NCBI GenBank assembly: GCA_023248365.1
Contig: JAHFER010000073.1
Location: 1-7,542 of the forward strand
Length of the DNA stretch: 7,542 nucleotides
DNA from: Nitrospirota bacterium
Lineage (GTDB): Bacteria > Nitrospirota > 9FT-COMBO-42-15 > HDB-SIOI813
Reading direction: 5' to 3'
Part shown: one piece after another, positions 1-5,614 of the stretch
How positions within the stretch are numbered: the stretch's first letter is position 1
How the letters are laid out: each line of letters starts with the position of its first letter
Notes under the pieces: model-generated
Database searches by the model: none
Seen by the model: the letters and a program-made list of their open reading frames with translations, nothing else
Told to the model about the DNA's origin: nothing
Translations under genes and position numbers: made by a program

Positions 1-142
1 TGACCACAATACACTTAAGACCCAGGACGAGAAACGCCACCGCCATGACACCTGCCAGAAACCTGAAAAGGTTCCCTCCTGGCTTTCCCGCAGCATTTAA
101 CAATCCACTTATAGTCTGGCCACTTCTCATCTGGAAGTCCAT
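1..142 (-). CDS. N-terminal part of a probable membrane protein (partial, runs off left edge)
   Basis: An open minus-strand frame starts with ATG at 142-140 and stays open for 47 codons to the window edge. A GGAG Shine-Dalgarno element lies about 6 nt upstream of the ATG, and a near-consensus promoter (187-215) points at it with a leader of roughly 40 nt. The peptide begins MDFQMRSGQTISGLL. Residues 1-24 are polar and glycine-rich; residues 25-47 are strongly hydrophobic (FRFLAGVMAVAFLVLGL), which looks like a first membrane helix or an uncleaved signal anchor. I do not recognise the family and assign no function. It is divergent from the aminotransferase gene and shares its control region. 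The gene call rests on start, RBS, promoter and open frame together; a short open frame alone would not suffice. Confidence 0.6.
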   Translation of the reverse strand, partial: MDFQMRSGQTISGLLNAAGKPGGNLFRFLAGVMAVAFLVLGLKCIVV

Positions 143-186
143 CGAAGTCTCCGGTAATTTGACAGGAATTTGCTTTATCTTATGTC

Positions 187-215
187 ATATTAACAGGAGG
201 GGATTTTTCTGTCAA
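187..215 (-). promoter_or_regulatory. Sigma70-type promoter for the leftward partial gene
   Basis: On the minus strand the -35 is TTGACA (215-210, perfect consensus) and the -10 is TAATAT (192-187, one mismatch to TATAAT), with exactly 17 nt between them. Transcription would start near 180, giving a leader of about 38 nt before the ATG at 142. Assignment is by sequence match only. Confidence 0.72.
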
Positions 216-306
216 TGGAAATTCCGCCTGTGGTATATAGAAGGCAGTTATACAAGGGGAAATATCTTTATTATAAGGTATCAGGGTTTTAATATCCTTC
301 TTAATA

Positions 307-321
307 ATTTCATAGTGAAAT
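307..321. promoter_or_regulatory. Short palindrome, possible operator
   Basis: ATTTCA-TAG-TGAAAT is a perfect 6-bp inverted repeat with a 3-nt centre. It lies between the two divergent promoters, about 55 nt upstream of the plus-strand -35. The position would suit a regulator dimer, but a palindrome this short is expected by chance in AT-rich DNA and I recognise no known operator consensus. Confidence 0.2.
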
Positions 322-373
322 GGGGAGCTGAGGATATGGAAGGTTTTGGCCTTTATTTTTCCTTTTTTTCTGT

Positions 374-402
374 TTGACAATAACAGGTAAAATCTTTATT
401 AT
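374..402 (+). promoter_or_regulatory. Sigma70-type promoter for the amino-acid operon
   Basis: TTGACA at 374-379 (perfect -35) and TATTAT at 397-402 (-10, one mismatch) are separated by exactly 17 nt. The predicted transcription start is near 409, about 57 nt before the aminotransferase ATG. It is the only strong plus-strand promoter I see, so it probably drives the whole run of genes to cimA. Confidence 0.75.
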
Positions 403-466
403 CTAATGACTTAGCTTATATTTATAGGGCTATTAATATAGAGAAAGGTTTGATTAAATAAAAATT

Positions 467-1639
467 ATGAGAGAATTCAGCAGGATTAACAGACTACCGC
501 CGTATGTGTTCAGTATAGTGACCTCTATGAAGATAGAGGCAAGGAAAAGGGGAGAGGATATAATTGATATGGGAATGGGCAATCCTGATATGGGAAGCCC
601 TCCTCATGTAGTGGAAAAGCTTGTAGAGGCTGCGAGGAATCCAAAGAATCACAGGTACTCAGCATCAAAAGGTATTACAAAACTGAGGACTGCCATAGTT
701 GACCGGTACAAGAGAAGATATAATGTTGATCTTGATCCTGAGACAGAGGCGGTTGTTACCATTGGGGCAAAAGAGGGTTTGTCTCATCTGGCCCTTGCAA
801 CGATAAATCCTGGGGATGTTGTGCTTGCCCCTAATCCTACATATCCCATACATCCCTACAGTGTAATAATTGTCGGTGGTGAGATAAAGAGTATACCGCT
901 TCGTGATGATTCTGATTTTTTTGAGGATATGTGTAATGCCTATAAGCAGATATGGCCGAGGCCGAAGATGCTTATCATCTCGTTTCCTCATAATCCAACC
1001 ACTGCGGTTGTAGATATCAGTTTTTTTAAGAGGATAGTTGATTTTGCCCAGGATAATAACCTGATGGTTGTTCATGACTTGTCCTATGCAGACCTCGTGT
1101 TTGATGGATACCAGGCGCCAAGTTTCCTTCAGGTTCCCGGTGCAAAGGATGTGGGCGTTGAATTTTACTCTGTGTCCAAGAGCTATAATATGCCGGGCTG
1201 GAGGGTTGGTTTCTGTGTGGGAAATAAGGAGATGGTCGGGGCGCTCATAAAGATAAAGAGCTATCTTGATTACGGAGTATTCCAACCGATACAGATTGCC
1301 GCCATACTCGCCTTGAATGGTCCTCAGGAATGTGTTCAGGAGACAGTTGAGATATACAGGAAAAGAAGGGATGCACTTATAAACGGGCTTGACAGGATAG
1401 GATGGTCAATCAAGAAACCGCTTGGGACTATGTTTGTATGGGCAAAGATACCGGAACAGTTCAGGGAACTCGGCTCTCTTGAGTTTTCAAAACTCCTGCT
1501 TACTGAGGCAAAGGTTGCTGTATCTCCCGGCATTGGTTTTGGAGAGTACGGGGATGACCATGTAAGGTTTGCACTTGTGGAGAATGAGCGAAGGATAAGT
1601 CAGGCGGTTAAGGGGATTAAGAAGGTGCTGAATAAGTAA
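467..1639 (+). CDS. alaC: AlaC-type pyridoxal-phosphate aminotransferase (probable glutamate-pyruvate transaminase)
   Basis: A 390-residue cytosolic fold-type I aminotransferase. It closely resembles E. coli AlaC as I remember it, including RLPPYVF near the N terminus, RRGEDIID/RKRGEDIID, the VTIG-KEGL segment (97-105), the IKSY-DYG segment (263-270) and SPGIGFG-YG (353-362). Key residues are the Schiff-base Lys238 in SVSKSYNMPGWRVG, Asn176 in FPHNPT, Asp204 and Tyr207 in HDLSYAD (cofactor ring), and Arg367 in HVRFAL (substrate carboxylate). AlaC makes alanine from pyruvate and glutamate. Relatives include LL-diaminopimelate and methionine aminotransferases, so the substrate is inferred from resemblance. 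It is first in the operon. The ATG at 467 fits the family N terminus, but its only Shine-Dalgarno-like AAAGG (444-448) is about 18 nt upstream, too far for normal use, so translation initiation may be weak or leader-dependent. Confidence 0.9.
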   Translation: MREFSRINRLPPYVFSIVTSMKIEARKRGEDIIDMGMGNPDMGSPPHVVEKLVEAARNPKNHRYSASKGITKLRTAIVDRYKRRYNVDLDPETEAVVTIGAKEGLSHLALATINPGDVVLAPNPTYPIHPYSVIIVGGEIKSIPLRDDSDFFEDMCNAYKQIWPRPKMLIISFPHNPTTAVVDISFFKRIVDFAQDNNLMVVHDLSYADLVFDGYQAPSFLQVPGAKDVGVEFYSVSKSYNMPGWRVGFCVGNKEMVGALIKIKSYLDYGVFQPIQIAAILALNGPQECVQETVEIYRKRRDALINGLDRIGWSIKKPLGTMFVWAKIPEQFRELGSLEFSKLLLTEAKVAVSPGIGFGEYGDDHVRFALVENERRISQAVKGIKKVLNK

Positions 1640-1649
1640 GCAGTAAGTA

Positions 1650-1668
1650 GGGGGGGCTTGTCCCCTCC
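1650..1668 (+). other. GC-rich stem-loop just after the aminotransferase stop codon
   Basis: Seven Gs (1650-1656), a CTTGT loop and CCCCTCC (1662-1668) can form a 7-bp stem with one G-U pair, 10 nt after the stop codon. No T run follows, so it is not a standard intrinsic terminator. It could be a transcript-stabilising or processing hairpin, or the remnant of another dispersed repeat. Confidence 0.35.
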
Positions 1669-1716
1669 CGCTGGCCAGAAGATAGAAGTAAGACACATAG
1701 ACTTACAATCGAAAGT

Positions 1717-1791
1717 GTCATTCCCACGTAAGTGGGAATCCAGAGTAATGGCTTAGTTCTGGATTCCCGTTTTCACGGGAATGACGGTTTA
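1717..1791. repeat. Palindromic dispersed repeat, copy 1 (GTCATTCCC...GGGAATGAC family)
   Basis: The 69-bp core (1717-1785) is bounded by perfect 9-bp inverted ends GTCATTCCC and GGGAATGAC. Inside are two hairpins, ATTCCCAC-GTAA-GTGGGAAT (1720-1739) and ATTCCCGT-TTTC-ACGGGAAT (1763-1782). An alternative long stem pairs GGGAATCCAGA (1734-1744) with TCTGGATTCCC (1758-1768). The tail GACGGTTTA (1783-1791) is shared with the second copy at 6848-6949. Such ATTCCC/GGGAAT elements are a widespread REP/MITE-like class (compare neisserial dRS3); on the minus strand they give the familiar spurious peptide HSRENGNPE. Terminal repeats and multiple copies suggest mobilisation in trans, but no target duplication is visible. 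Confidence 0.85.
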
Positions 1792-1821
1792 CGGATAACG
1801 GTAACGGATCACGGGATTTTC
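1788..1821. repeat. ACGG-rich short repeat element, copy 1
   Basis: TTTACGGATAACGGTAACGG (1788-1807), then ATCACGG (1808-1814), then TTTTC (1817-1821). It resembles the element at 4260-4297 in the same order of blocks (TTWACGGATA, AACGG, ATCACGG, TTTTC). It ends 2 nt before the hom ATG and therefore forms that gene's ribosome-binding region, where only a weak GGGA (1813-1816) is available. Its left end overlaps the tail of the adjacent palindromic repeat. Family assignment rests on these two copies only. Confidence 0.5.
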
Positions 1822-1823
1822 GT

Positions 1824-3134
1824 ATGAAAACTAAAATCGGCATAGGTATTATCGGTCTCGGCACTGTTGGTTCAGGTGTTGCTGAGATACTACTCAGGAA
1901 TGGGGATATTATTAAGAGGAGGCTTGGTATTCCTCTGGAGATAGTAAGGGCAGTCACGAAGGATACAGGAAGACCGCTGCCGGAGGGGCTGAATCCCGCT
2001 GCTGTTGGTACGGATGCGATGCAGGTTATTGAAAATCCTGATGTAGACATAGTGGTGGAGGTCATGGGCGGAATTGAGCCTGCAAAGAGTTATATCCTGA
2101 GGTCTATAGAGAATGGTAAGCATGTTGTGACTGCCAATAAGGCGCTTCTGTCATTGACCGGTGATGACCTGTTCCGTGCTGCTTCACAGCGAGGCGTTGA
2201 TCTGTATTTCGAAGCAAGTGTCTGCGGCGGTATCCCTATTATTAAGGCGCTGAGAGAGGGGTTATCGGCAAACAGGATAGAAAGTATGTACGGTATTGTA
2301 AATGGTACATCAAACTTTATTATGACAAAGATGACTCAGGAGGGGAAGGAGTTTAAGGATGTCCTTAAAGAGGCACAGGAGCTTGGATATGCAGAGGCTG
2401 ATCCGACCTTTGATGTTGAGGGTATAGATGCATCACATAAACTCTCTATCCTTGTAAATATTGCCTTTGGTACCCCTGTGAATCTTAAAGATGTGTATAC
2501 AGAGGGCATCTCCGGCATACAGCCTCTTGATATAAGATATGCAGAAGAGTTGAAGTACAGGGTGAAGCTCCTTGCAATTTCCAAGATGAAAGACGGGAGT
2601 TTAGAGGCCAGGGTACATCCAACGCTTGTTCCGTGCAGTCATCTTATGTCCACGGTGGATGGTGTTTTTAATGCAGTATATGTAACCGGTGATGCAGTGG
2701 GGCATACCCTGTTTTATGGAAGGGGTGCAGGGAGTCTTCCCACAGGAAGTGCGGTTGTGGGTGACATAATTGATATTGCGAGAAATATTCAGAGCGGAAG
2801 CTGCGGCAGGATACCGCCGGCTTCTTTTAAAGAAGAACACAGGATTGCGCTCAATATCTTAAGTATTGATGATATTGTGTCTATGTACTATTTCAGGTTT
2901 ACAGTTATTGACATGCCTGGTGTGCTGTCAAAGATAGCCGGCATTCTCGGTGATCATAAGATAAGTGTTGCTTCAGTTATACAAAAGGGGCGTAAAGAAG
3001 GCGGAGAGGTTTCTTTAGTTATGCTGACCCATGAGGCGGTTGAGAGGAATGTAAAGAGCGCCCTTCAGGAGATAGACAGCCTCTCGTTTATTGCGGCGAA
3101 GACTGTGATGATAAGGGTCGAGGAAGGGAAATAA
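1824..3134 (+). CDS. hom: Homoserine dehydrogenase with C-terminal ACT domain
   Basis: A 436-residue cytosolic enzyme that reduces aspartate 4-semialdehyde to homoserine with NAD(P)H. The Rossmann motif GLGTVG is at 11-16. TANKALL at 103-109 carries the conserved Lys106. GTSNFI is at 161-166. The full homoserine dehydrogenase signature runs from Ala184 to Lys206 (EADPTFDVEGID, then the catalytic Lys206). An ACT domain begins near 355 (FTVIDMPGVLSKIAGILG) and fills the C terminus, the usual site of threonine feedback in monofunctional Hom. Length matches the family. It is not fused to aspartokinase, unlike enterobacterial ThrA; lysC is a separate gene three positions downstream. The ATG at 1824 fits the family start, but its Shine-Dalgarno is weak and lies inside a repeat. 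It is followed after 39 nt by thrC. Confidence 0.97.
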   Translation: MKTKIGIGIIGLGTVGSGVAEILLRNGDIIKRRLGIPLEIVRAVTKDTGRPLPEGLNPAAVGTDAMQVIENPDVDIVVEVMGGIEPAKSYILRSIENGKHVVTANKALLSLTGDDLFRAASQRGVDLYFEASVCGGIPIIKALREGLSANRIESMYGIVNGTSNFIMTKMTQEGKEFKDVLKEAQELGYAEADPTFDVEGIDASHKLSILVNIAFGTPVNLKDVYTEGISGIQPLDIRYAEELKYRVKLLAISKMKDGSLEARVHPTLVPCSHLMSTVDGVFNAVYVTGDAVGHTLFYGRGAGSLPTGSAVVGDIIDIARNIQSGSCGRIPPASFKEEHRIALNILSIDDIVSMYYFRFTVIDMPGVLSKIAGILGDHKISVASVIQKGRKEGGEVSLVMLTHEAVERNVKSALQEIDSLSFIAAKTVMIRVEEGK

Positions 3135-3169
3135 AAAATCAAATATCAATATCAAAAATAAGGAAGGGA
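3135..3169. other. AT-rich hom-thrC spacer with thrC ribosome-binding site
   Basis: Positions 3136-3160 are a near-simple AT-rich run built from ATCAA/TATCAA units. AGGAAGGG at 3161-3168, 5 nt before the thrC ATG, is a strong Shine-Dalgarno. The string AGGAAGGGA also occurs at 3121-3129 near the end of hom, so the spacer is flanked by a 9-bp direct repeat 40 nt apart, possibly a small duplication or insertion scar. No terminator is seen. Confidence 0.45.
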
Positions 3170-3173
3170 CGAT

Positions 3174-4229
3174 ATGCGCTGGCGGGGAGTGATAGAGCAA
3201 TATAGAGAGTATCTTTCAGTAACAGATAAAACGCCTGTTATAACTTTAAATGAGGGTAACACACCATTTGTCTTGTGCAATAATCTTGCACGGGCGATTA
3301 ATCCTGAGATAGAGCTTTACCTCAAGTTTGAAGGGTCAAATCCAACAGGATCATTTAAAGACCGGGGTATGACTATGGCAATATCAAAGGCTGTGGAGGC
3401 GGGTTCTAACGCTGTTATATGTGCCTCTACCGGCAATACTTCGGCCTCTGCTGCTGCGTACGGTGCACGTGCGGGTATTAAGGTTTTTGTTATTATTCCT
3501 GAAGGAAAGATAGCAATGGGTAAGTTAGCCCAGGCAATGATCCATCAGGCGGTTGTTATTCAGGTGCAGGGTAATTTTGATGAGGCCCTTACTATTGTCA
3601 AAAGCATCTCAGGTGAATATCCGGTTACAATGGTAAATTCTATAAATCCATACAGACTCGAAGGGCAGATGTCCGGCGCTTTTGAGGTGTGTGACCAGAT
3701 CAACGGGTATCCTGATTATCATTTTCTTCCCGTAGGTAATGCCGGTAATATAACTGCCTACTGGATGGGTTATAAGGAATTTTATAAGAGGGGAAAGATA
3801 ACCGGACTTCCAAAGATGATGGGCTTTCAGGCCGCTGGTGCTGCGCCTATTGTGCTCGGTCATGTTGTGGAAAAACCATCAACAATTGCCACTGCCATAA
3901 GGATAGGAAATCCGGCAAGCTGGAAGAGCGCAGTAGTGGCTGCATCAGAATCTAAGGGTGAGATTAATATGGTTACAGACGAAGAGATCCTCGAGGCATA
4001 TAAGATGTTAGCCTCCAATGAAGGAATATTCTGCGAAGCCGCCTCAGCAGCATCTGTAGCCGGTGTTATAAAGAAGAATAAAGAGGGGCTATTTACAAAG
4101 GGCGATAAGGTCGTATGCACACTTACCGGTCATGGCCTCAAAGATACAGAGATGGCAATAAACCTTTCCCAAAAACCTGTCACAGTTAAGGCGGAAAAGG
4201 GAGAGGTGCTTAGGGTGCTGGGGTATTAA
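3174..4229 (+). CDS. thrC: Threonine synthase, short form
   Basis: A 351-residue PLP enzyme of fold type II that converts O-phosphohomoserine to threonine. The N terminus MRWRGVIEQYREYL is characteristic of the short bacterial ThrC. NEGNTPF is at 26-32, the PLP-binding Lys62 lies in GSFKDRG (59-65), STGNTSAS is at 85-92, the glycine-rich cofactor phosphate loop PVGNAGN is at 186-192, and LTGHGLKD is at 317-324. No key residue is missing and the length is normal for this class. The start has a strong AGGAAGGG site. It follows hom and precedes the phosphoglycerate-mutase-like gene that probably provides its phosphohomoserine substrate. Confidence 0.97.
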   Translation: MRWRGVIEQYREYLSVTDKTPVITLNEGNTPFVLCNNLARAINPEIELYLKFEGSNPTGSFKDRGMTMAISKAVEAGSNAVICASTGNTSASAAAYGARAGIKVFVIIPEGKIAMGKLAQAMIHQAVVIQVQGNFDEALTIVKSISGEYPVTMVNSINPYRLEGQMSGAFEVCDQINGYPDYHFLPVGNAGNITAYWMGYKEFYKRGKITGLPKMMGFQAAGAAPIVLGHVVEKPSTIATAIRIGNPASWKSAVVAASESKGEINMVTDEEILEAYKMLASNEGIFCEAASAASVAGVIKKNKEGLFTKGDKVVCTLTGHGLKDTEMAINLSQKPVTVKAEKGEVLRVLGY

Positions 4230-4234
4230 CACGT

Positions 4235-4297
4235 GGGACGTGTCCGTTATTCATGTCCGTTAACGGATACGGACAACGGTCCCGAATCACGGTTTTC
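4235..4297. repeat. ACGG-rich repeat element, copy 2, with imperfect stem
   Basis: Most of the 78-nt gap between thrC and the next gene is repeat-like. A perfect 12-bp palindrome TCCGTTAACGGA is at 4256-4267. TGTCCGTTA occurs twice (4241-4249 and 4254-4262), and ACGGACA (4269-4275) is its inverse. An imperfect long stem can pair 4235-4250 with 4268-4283. The part at 4260-4297 matches copy 1 upstream of hom in block order, ending ATCACGG (4286-4292) and TTTTC (4293-4297). It lies 10 nt upstream of the chosen ATG at 4308, which argues that the frame upstream of that ATG is non-coding. Confidence 0.55.
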
Positions 4298-4307
4298 CGG
4301 GGGTAAG

Positions 4308-5540
4308 ATGAAATATATCATTTTAGTCGGCGATGGAATGGGGGATGATCCTGTGGAGCAATTGGGCGGCAAAACTCCTCTGCAGGCGGCAAAAATTCCG
4401 AATATGGATTCTCTTGCAAATAAAGGCATTCTTGGTTTGGTAAAATTAACCCCTGACGGATTTTCTCCCGGGAGTGATGTGACGCAGTTAAGTCTTCTTG
4501 GTTATGATCCCGGAAAATGCTATACAGGAAGGTCGCCGCTTGAGGCGGCAAGTATGGGTGTGAACCTTGATAAAGATGATGTTGCTTTCAGATGTAATAC
4601 TGTCAGCCTGACAAGGAACGGTAAGTATATCAATGACCGGTTATCAGATGATGTTGTAATGGCAGATTTCAGCGCCGGACACATCACTACTGATGAGTCA
4701 AAAGAATTGTTATTGTTTCTGGATGAACAACTTGGGAATGATAATTTTAAGTTTTACCCTGGTGTGAGTTACCGTCACCTCTTTGTATGGAAGAACGGTA
4801 AGACAGGTATGAAGTGTACCCCTCCCCATGATATTACTGATAAGACTGTTAAGGGCTACCTTCCAACAGGTGAAGGAGTTGACATTTTGATGGGGATTAT
4901 GGAGGAGGCCCTTGGGATACTTTCAGATCATCCGGTGAATGTAAGACGCAGGGAAAGAGGAGATAAGGCTGCAAACGGGATCTGGCTATGGGGGCAGGGT
5001 AAGGCGCCTCGGTTAGAAACATTTTATGCAAAACATGGACTGCACGGTTCCATGATCTCAGCAGTAGACCTGACAAAGGGCATTGGTAAGTACGCAGGTT
5101 TTGACATTATAAACGTACCAGGAGCAACGGGTTATATAGATACAAATTATCAGGGAAAAGCTGAGTATGCACTGAAGGAGCTATTCGATAAAAATAAAGA
5201 TATTGTATTTATTCACGTGGAGGCCCCTGATGAGGCCGGACACAATGGAGATGTTGCGGGTAAGGTAAAGGCAATAGAAGAGATTGATGATAAGGTTGTT
5301 GGTACGATATTAGAAGGTATGAAAGATAAGGGAGATTACAAGATACTTATATTGTGTGATCACAAGACACCGGTTGCCTTAAAGACACATTCAAGGGAGC
5401 CGATCCCTTTTATTCTTTATGACAGCCGCGAGCAGGGAAAATCATCAGGCAGTGCTTATGATGAGTTTAATGCTGCCGATGGCGGTGTGTTTGTTGAAGA
5501 TGGGACAAAATTGATAAATATGTTGATTAGTAAACAGTAA
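4308..5540 (+). CDS. Archaeal-type cofactor-independent phosphoglycerate mutase homologue; probable homoserine kinase analogue
   Basis: A 410-residue cytosolic protein of the alkaline-phosphatase superfamily, ApgM branch (COG3635 type). Visible metal or active-site residues are Asp9 in VGDGMGD, the likely nucleophile Ser56 in PGSDVTQLSLLGYDP, His174 in PPHD, Asp307 and His311 in EAPDEAGH, Asp351-His352 in CDHKTP and His361 in THSREPIPF. The family fold performs phosphoserine-mediated phosphoryl transfer. Relatives located in threonine operons are commonly annotated as predicted functional analogues of homoserine kinase. Here it sits between thrC and lysC with no GHMP-type thrB in view, so making O-phosphohomoserine is the likely role; true phosphoglycerate mutase activity remains possible. 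I chose ATG 4308 because MKYIILVGDGMGD is the family N terminus and GGGGGT lies just upstream. A GTG at 4233 in frame would add 25 unrelated residues encoded by repeat DNA. Confidence 0.9.
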   Translation: MKYIILVGDGMGDDPVEQLGGKTPLQAAKIPNMDSLANKGILGLVKLTPDGFSPGSDVTQLSLLGYDPGKCYTGRSPLEAASMGVNLDKDDVAFRCNTVSLTRNGKYINDRLSDDVVMADFSAGHITTDESKELLLFLDEQLGNDNFKFYPGVSYRHLFVWKNGKTGMKCTPPHDITDKTVKGYLPTGEGVDILMGIMEEALGILSDHPVNVRRRERGDKAANGIWLWGQGKAPRLETFYAKHGLHGSMISAVDLTKGIGKYAGFDIINVPGATGYIDTNYQGKAEYALKELFDKNKDIVFIHVEAPDEAGHNGDVAGKVKAIEEIDDKVVGTILEGMKDKGDYKILILCDHKTPVALKTHSREPIPFILYDSREQGKSSGSAYDEFNAADGGVFVEDGTKLINMLISKQ

Positions 5541-5583
5541 ATCCCCCCATCCCCCTTTAGAAAAGGGGGACAAAGGGGGATTT
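5539..5583. repeat. C-run/G-run palindromic intergenic repeat
   Basis: AAATCCCCC (5539-5547) pairs with GGGGGATTT (5575-5583), and the inner CCCCCTTT (5551-5558) pairs with AAAGGGGG (5562-5569) around a 3-nt loop; the stem is interrupted by short unpaired stretches. The left end overlaps the last two bases of the preceding TAA stop. Similar CCCCCTTT/AAAGGGGG elements are familiar between genes in Nitrospirota and deltaproteobacterial genomes (from memory). No T run follows, so it is not a typical terminator, though the strong hairpin could cause pausing, processing or partial polarity before lysC. Confidence 0.75.
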
Positions 5584-5614
5584 GAAGTCAGAATTTAGAA
5601 GGCAGAGGAAAGAT

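Larger units (their letters stand above)
143..466. other. Divergent intergenic control region
   Basis: This 324-nt AT-rich gap separates the leftward partial gene from the rightward operon. It holds two outward-pointing promoters (187-215 minus, 374-402 plus) and a short palindrome between them (307-321). The small open frames in it are low-complexity, Lys/Phe-rich and lack good ribosome-binding sites, so I call no gene. I see no recognisable riboswitch, T-box or leader peptide with runs of regulatory codons. The plus-strand leader downstream of the 374-402 promoter is about 57 nt. Confidence 0.6.

Noticed and set aside
159..187. A second plus-strand TTGACA (159-164)
   Set aside because: No acceptable -10 lies 16-18 nt downstream, and no plus-strand gene starts nearby.
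45..377. Plus-strand 110-codon open frame at the left end
   Set aside because: It overlaps the better supported minus-strand gene and both divergent promoters, has no good ribosome-binding site, and its Trp/Phe/Ile-rich product has no recognisable motif.
180..380. Minus-strand 66-codon open frame in the divergent gap
   Set aside because: It has a TTG start, a Lys/Ile-rich AT-driven composition and no ribosome-binding site, and it runs through the minus-strand promoter.
665..1285. Long minus-strand open frame (206 codons) inside the aminotransferase gene
   Set aside because: It is antisense to a gene with intact family motifs, and its Arg/Ile/His/Tyr-rich translation looks like a codon-bias shadow.
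1650..1668. Intrinsic terminator between the aminotransferase gene and hom
   Set aside because: The GC stem is present but no T tract follows, and no new strong promoter for hom is evident, so read-through is more likely.
1718..2065. Minus-strand open frame containing the peptide HSRENGNPE
   Set aside because: That peptide is the translation of the dispersed palindromic repeat, and the rest is antisense to hom.
4233..4307. GTG start giving a 25-residue extension of the phosphoglycerate-mutase-like protein
   Set aside because: The extension is encoded by repeat and palindromic DNA and does not fit the family N terminus; the ATG at 4308 has a G-rich site and begins MKYIILVGDGMGD.
5582..5614. 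TTG start giving an 11-residue extension of LysC
   Set aside because: The TTG overlaps the end of the C-run/G-run repeat, whereas the ATG at 5615 has a good Shine-Dalgarno and the family N terminus.
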